DNA of 46,435 bases, taken from positions 1 to 46,435 of the IMG/VR virus record IMGVR_UViG_3300037485_000843; one strand, 5' to 3'. The stretch's first letter is position 1, and each line of letters opens with the position of its first letter. The notes beneath the pieces were generated by a model. That model ran no database searches. It was not told the DNA's origin and worked only from the letters and a program-made list of their open reading frames with translations. Shown here in pieces: positions 46,288 through 46,435 of this stretch. Origin of the DNA: a virus. The position numbers and the translations under genes were made by a program.

Positions 46288-46435
46288 ATGACGACATTAA
46301 CTGGTAGTTATACTACGTTAATGGATTTGGTGAAGTTACAGCAACTTGATGGCAAGATTGCTACTGTCACTGAAATCCTGTCCCGCGCTTGTCCTATGAT
46401 GGAGGACATGCACTTCCAGGAAGGAAACCTGGAGA
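46288..46435 (+). CDS. Major capsid protein, 5' end (continues at base 1)
   Basis: This is the true start of the capsid gene: ATG at 46288 after AAGGAGAAAGAAAG, 12 nt beyond the stop of the scaffold gene. It adds MTTLTGSYTTL in front of the internal Met at position 13 of the left end. The copy is cut by the contig end, not by a biological break. Confidence 0.9.
   Translation, partial: MTTLTGSYTTLMDLVKLQQLDGKIATVTEILSRACPMMEDMHFQEGNLE
46309..46435. repeat. Terminal direct repeat, right copy
   Basis: This is the second copy of the 127-base end repeat, identical to bases 1-127. Joining the ends restores an intact major capsid gene that starts at 46288 and ends at 1014. Confidence 0.95.

Overview
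The window is a complete, circularly closed genome of a tailed double-stranded DNA bacteriophage. The first 127 bases are repeated exactly as the last 127, so the unique circle is 46,308 bp and the major capsid gene runs across the contig ends (start codon at 46288). Shine-Dalgarno sequences, consensus sigma-70-type promoters and tightly overlapping small genes point to a bacterial host. I cannot name the host. I see no integrase, recombinase, tRNA or CRISPR array, so a virulent life style is likely but not proven.

Rightward block (27857 through the contig end to 10606). It opens with a structured leader RNA and two HNH-AP2 homing-type endonucleases. Then come small terminase, large terminase, portal, a 797-aa virion protein, a hub-like 537-aa protein, a 2647-aa giant protein, scaffold, major capsid and a Bbp16-like capsid cement protein. 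After these lie a beta-helix protein, neck/adaptor candidates and two long fibre-like proteins, ending at a stem-loop terminator at 10654. The capsid pair resembles the head genes of Bordetella phage BPP-1 (family judgement from memory). No tail tube, sheath or tape measure was recognised, so a short-tailed (podovirus-like) particle is my inference.

Leftward block (25910 down to 10678). About forty mostly tiny genes are packed with 1-14 nt overlaps, many of them Cys-rich zinc-ribbon proteins. Recognisable members are a DnaB-type helicase, a replication-initiator-like protein carrying iteron-like repeats, an SSB-like protein, two HNH proteins and a metallophosphoesterase. A papain-like peptidase sits next to a two-helix membrane protein, a possible lysis pair. 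No peptidoglycan hydrolase was recognised.

Control region (25911-27856). This is almost 2 kb without a convincing gene, between the divergent blocks. It holds a leftward promoter, an array of five 15-bp operator-like palindromes, several perfect stem-loops, further leftward promoter candidates, a strong rightward promoter and a multi-stem leader RNA. Six promoters scattered over the genome share one strict design: TTGACA, a 17-nt spacer always ending in TGA, then TAnAnT. One of them is a perfect consensus hidden inside the giant gene just upstream of the scaffold and capsid genes.

The most interesting items are the structured leader RNA, the operator array, the frame-independent 34-bp repeats inside the initiator gene, the promoter family, a probable leaderless gene, and zinc-ribbon gene relics flanking HNH genes.
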